From NCBI GenBank assembly GCA_041398785.1, contig JAWKUA010000009.1, positions 210,629 through 274,628 on the forward strand: DNA of 64,000 bases. Reading direction: 5' to 3'. Shown in pieces: positions 61,966 through 64,000 of the stretch. The position numbers and the translations under genes were made by a program. The notes under the pieces are model-generated. The model did no database searches, was not told the origin of the DNA, and was given only the letters and a program-made list of their open reading frames with translations. Every line of letters starts with the position of its first letter. Within the stretch, counting starts at the first letter, position 1. This DNA is from Planctomycetaceae bacterium. Lineage in GTDB: Bacteria; Planctomycetota; Planctomycetia; Planctomycetales; Planctomycetaceae.

Positions 61966-62305
61966 ACCTGGTACGGCAGCGGGCGATTCCGCCGCTGCCA
62001 TTGCGATTCATCCAGAGTGTCTGCTTTTTCCCTGTGATTCGGGTACGCGACATAGCCGAAGTGGAACAGAACGCCGTCCTCATCCCAGCGGTCCAAGTGT
62101 TCGGCCTGGGAATAATCCGTGTCGCCACACAGCAGGATCCTGCGGAAATCGGCCACGCGAAGGTCGGCGATGAACAGGTCATACTGGCCCACCGCTCCGT
62201 CGTGGCTGGGCCGGCTGCGGGACAAGCGGAACAGCTAATTCGGCCGGGCCGCGGCATCCCGTTTACCACCTGCAATCTGCTGGTGCAGCAGTTGCTAATC
62301 GCCAA
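61925..62305 (-). mobile_element. IS1380-family transposase remnant
   Basis: On the minus strand, FRRILLCGDTDYSQAEHLDRWDEDGVLFHFGY is typical of IS1380 transposases (G-D-T-D-F/Y-S... L-D-R-W). The N-terminal part is in another frame (GNRPSHDGA-like), and the ends are missing. It interrupts the ATPase gene and abuts an istB remnant. No complete ORF or inverted repeats are visible. Confidence 0.75.
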
Positions 62306-62309
62306 ATGA

Positions 62310-62615
62310 GATCTGCGGCTGCCGAAGATGATCAAACAGCTTTCGAGCTCCGAGGGCCTGATTATCGATGACCTGAGCTACGTCCAGCAGAGCCGCGAAG
62401 AGAAGAATGTCTTATTCACTCTTCTCACCGAACGCCACGAACGAGGCAGCGTACTGCTGACGAGCAACCTTGCGTTCAGCAAAGGAACCAAATCTTCAAG
62501 GACGCGATGACCACCGCGGCAGCGATCGACCGCCTTTTCGATCATGTCCAGCCTCAGTTGAATGTCGCCATCTCCCTGCAACAATCACGCCACTACCTGC
62601 AAGATTTCAAACACG
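62310..62615 (+). pseudogene. IS21-family istB remnant
   Basis: From about 62310 the frame reads DLRLPKMIKQLSS, then LIIDDLSYVQQSREE (Walker B) and LLTERHERGSVLLTSNLAFSK, the C-terminal half of the IS21 helper ATPase. A frameshift near 62495 moves the rest (TTAAAIDRLFDH) into another frame, after which similarity decays. The istA gene and the N-terminal half are absent. Confidence 0.8.
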
Positions 62616-62657
62616 CCGGCCCTAGTGCTTCGTCAGGTATGAATCGATGGGTCGTGC

Positions 62658-62712
62658 GCCACTGGCTGTGCCGGTGTCCTCCATCTTTGAAAACACGGGC
62701 ACAGCCAGTGGC
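62658..62712. repeat. inverted repeat, about 20-bp arms
   Basis: GCCACTGGCTGTGCC (62658-62672) is repeated in inverse at 62698-62712; with one mismatch the arms extend inward to about 20 bp. It forms a stem with a short loop and no T-tract. It lies next to the istB remnant; probably the end of a miniature element. Confidence 0.7.
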
Positions 62713-62890
62713 ACACATCAAAACACGATGGACATGGCACCAAGGCAAACCGCGACGACTCATATTCCGTAATCCGCCCGGCCAGAAATCCAGTGACAAA
62801 ACTGCCGTCGATCGTTGGCTCGCAAATCGTCGTGGCACAGCCCATAATGCCCAGTAGTCAAGCGTTTCTCCGAACTCTCAGCAAAGTCAA

Positions 62891-63511
62891 TTACGCTTTA
62901 GCCTCTACAGCCCGGCATTTTCGGCAACGACGCATGACGGAGCAGCCGAGACAAGCAAACACCACCCCACAAAGAGCCCAAGTCGACGGCTCTGGAACTG
63001 CGGTGGCAGTCAGCGTCAACGTGGGCAACGCTCCCAGCGACGTCGCCGAATTTGTGAAAAACTGAGTAAAGGTTGCATCGGGCTCGATCACAAGATCGAA
63101 ACTGCCCGCCTCATTGAACGTCACCGGCAGTGCAAAAAGCCCGTAACTGCCATCACCTGGAACGGCTGTGGGGAAGAATGATGAGTTCTGAACTTCAATC
63201 GTCGAGGGGAAAACCAAGCCACCGGCTCCTGAAACGTCTTGAGCACCTCCATTCAGTTGCGTTCCGGCAAACACTCCAGTCGCGTTCGTGGCAGTCCCAA
63301 TCGTCACATCCACAAGTCCATTCGGCAGCCCCACTGGATTCAACGGCGAAAGCCCCACCTGCCAGCCAGACGACTGAAATGCAGCTTCGCCACCTGTAAC
63401 ACTAACGAACACATTCACATTCTGAGTGACACCCACCGTGAGCGTCCCAGGGTCTTCGATCGCGAAAATATACCGCTCACGGGTAGGAATGAGGCGTTCG
63501 GGCTCGTGGGT
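62891..63511 (-). pseudogene. PEP-CTERM protein gene with 5' end removed by an IS5-family element
   Basis: The frame encodes beta-rich sequence (VNVFVSVTGGEAAFQSSGW, GSFDLVIEPDATFTQFF) and a C-terminal AVPEPSTWALCGVVFACLGCSVMRRCRK PEP-CTERM signal. The open frame continues upstream without a Met or signal peptide to about 63511, where the IS5-family element begins. The N-terminus should lie beyond the element, outside the window. An internal Met at 63436 exists but would lack export signals. Similar exported proteins of this type have unknown function. Confidence 0.75.
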
Positions 63512-63547
63512 TAAGACCGTGTTTCAAAATGGCATTGATTTGGAAAA

Positions 63548-63600
63548 ATCGCTATAGCTCCGGTGGACTTACGACTTTCCACGGATGGAGCTATAGCGAT
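63548..63600. repeat. 14-bp inverted repeat overlapping the transposase start
   Basis: ATCGCTATAGCTCC (63548-63561) and GGAGCTATAGCGAT (63587-63600) are perfect inverse copies 25 bases apart. The right copy overlaps the transposase start codon, so the stem could hide it from ribosomes. Confidence 0.8.
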
Positions 63601-64000
63601 GAAGTGTACGGAGTATCCCAGCAGTGTTTCTGACGAGCAATGGCGATTGATCAGCAAGCTGTTTCCTGGCGAAAATCATCTGGGTCGTCCGAGAACCGAT
63701 CGGCGATTGATCATGGACGCGATTCTGTACTGGAATCGAACCGGATGCCAGTGGCGTTATCTTCCCCGCGAATTCGGTCCCTGGCAAACCGTCTATCGCG
63801 TGTATCGGACGTGGGTCAAAGATGGAACCTGGGTTCACATGCACGACAGGTTGCGGGAAAAGGTGCGAAGGCAGGCAGCGAAGAAGCCGACCCCGACGGC
63901 GGCGATTATCGACAGTCAATCGGTTCGCACGGCGGAAGGCGGCGAAAACCGTGGTTTTGATGCGGCAAAAAAAGTCACCGGCCGCAAACGACACATTGCG
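63599..64000 (+). CDS. IS5-family transposase (C-terminus beyond window)
   Basis: The visible 134 residues start MKCTEYPSSVSDEQWRLI and include the DUF4096-like N-terminal domain (GRPRTDRRLIMDAILYW, GCQWRYLPREFGPWQTVYRVYRTW), then PTAAIIDSQSVRTAEGGE, whose Asp is the first catalytic residue of the DDE triad. The rest lies beyond the window edge. The start codon at 63599 overlaps the right arm of the inverted repeat. It inserted into a PEP-CTERM gene on the opposite strand. Confidence 0.88.
   Translation, partial: MKCTEYPSSVSDEQWRLISKLFPGENHLGRPRTDRRLIMDAILYWNRTGCQWRYLPREFGPWQTVYRVYRTWVKDGTWVHMHDRLREKVRRQAAKKPTPTAAIIDSQSVRTAEGGENRGFDAAKKVTGRKRHIA

Larger units (their letters stand above)
63513..64000 (+). 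mobile_element. IS5-family element, left part
   Basis: The left end is placed near 63513, where the PEP-CTERM frame stops and AGACCGTGTTTCAAAA begins. It holds a 14-bp inverted repeat just before the transposase and the 5' two-thirds of a transposase gene. The right end is outside the window, so target duplication could not be checked. Confidence 0.7.

Overview
The window looks like chromosome of a member of the Planctomycetota. Two giant secreted proteins carry the planctomycete LEPR-XLL-type N-terminal motif (CEPRTLLSA and LEERLLLSGD), two others end in a PEP-CTERM sorting signal, and a formaldehyde-activating enzyme (Fae) sits beside an ATP-grasp gene, as in the H4MPT-linked C1 pathway known from planctomycetes. 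The DNA is GC-rich, most genes stand alone or in short operons, and intergenic stretches are long. I see no rRNA, CRISPR array, phage structural gene or integrase.

Layout. 1-4.0 kb: a truncated HlyD-type efflux adaptor, divergent from a fused DsbD-type thiol:disulfide reductase. 4.1-9.4 kb: minus-strand housekeeping genes (purD, a nucleotidyltransferase-like gene, a lactonase-type beta-propeller, a DUF309 protein, an anchored hypothetical). 9.8-17.3 kb: plus-strand MraZ-like regulator, nhaA, a small His-rich secreted protein, a FabI-type reductase overlapping a GT-C glycosyltransferase gene, and a fused AroD/AroE-like protein that has lost the usual catalytic residues in both halves; a His-rich lipoprotein lies on the other strand. 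17.4-36.6 kb: minus-strand secreted metalloprotease with fibronectin-like repeats, yjbQ, leuA-like synthase, BatA/VWA protein, carboxypeptidase-regulatory-repeat protein, purH, PQQ-type propeller, an MR/MLE enolase-superfamily enzyme and an ATP-grasp enzyme. 36.9-39.0 kb: fae, a methyltransferase and a STAS/zinc-ribbon protein.

39.3-42.25 kb is the most unusual part: a one-strand array of 27 tRNA or tRNA-like genes for 18 amino acids (no Pro or Cys), none with an encoded CCA. Many deviate from the canonical tRNA core (no U8, a G8/G14 pair, stem mismatches). Two leucine tRNAs have short variable regions. Three members (CAT, CAT, TGC) share a radically reduced layout, with no 8-9 linker, a 4-nt D-loop without GG and a non-TTC T-loop, yet the TGC member keeps the alanine identity pair G3:U70. 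A palindromic ~140-bp element lies inside the array, and a slipin-type SPFH gene follows on the same strand. I regard this array plus slipin as the best candidate for an undescribed system.

44.4-59.9 kb was originally one ~15.5-kb gene for a surface protein (LEPR-XLL motif, DUF4114-like domains, Ig/cadherin-like repeats, an IgGFc-binding-like domain, PPC-like repeats, then a YD/RHS shell). A tight cluster of single-base indels near 54.2-54.47 kb now splits it. 60-61 kb holds a PEP-CTERM matrixin-like protease. 61.3-64 kb is a mobile-element graveyard: a truncated GEKGSGKT ATPase gene, IS1380 and IS21/istB remnants, a palindromic repeat, and a PEP-CTERM gene cut by an IS5-family element that runs off the window.
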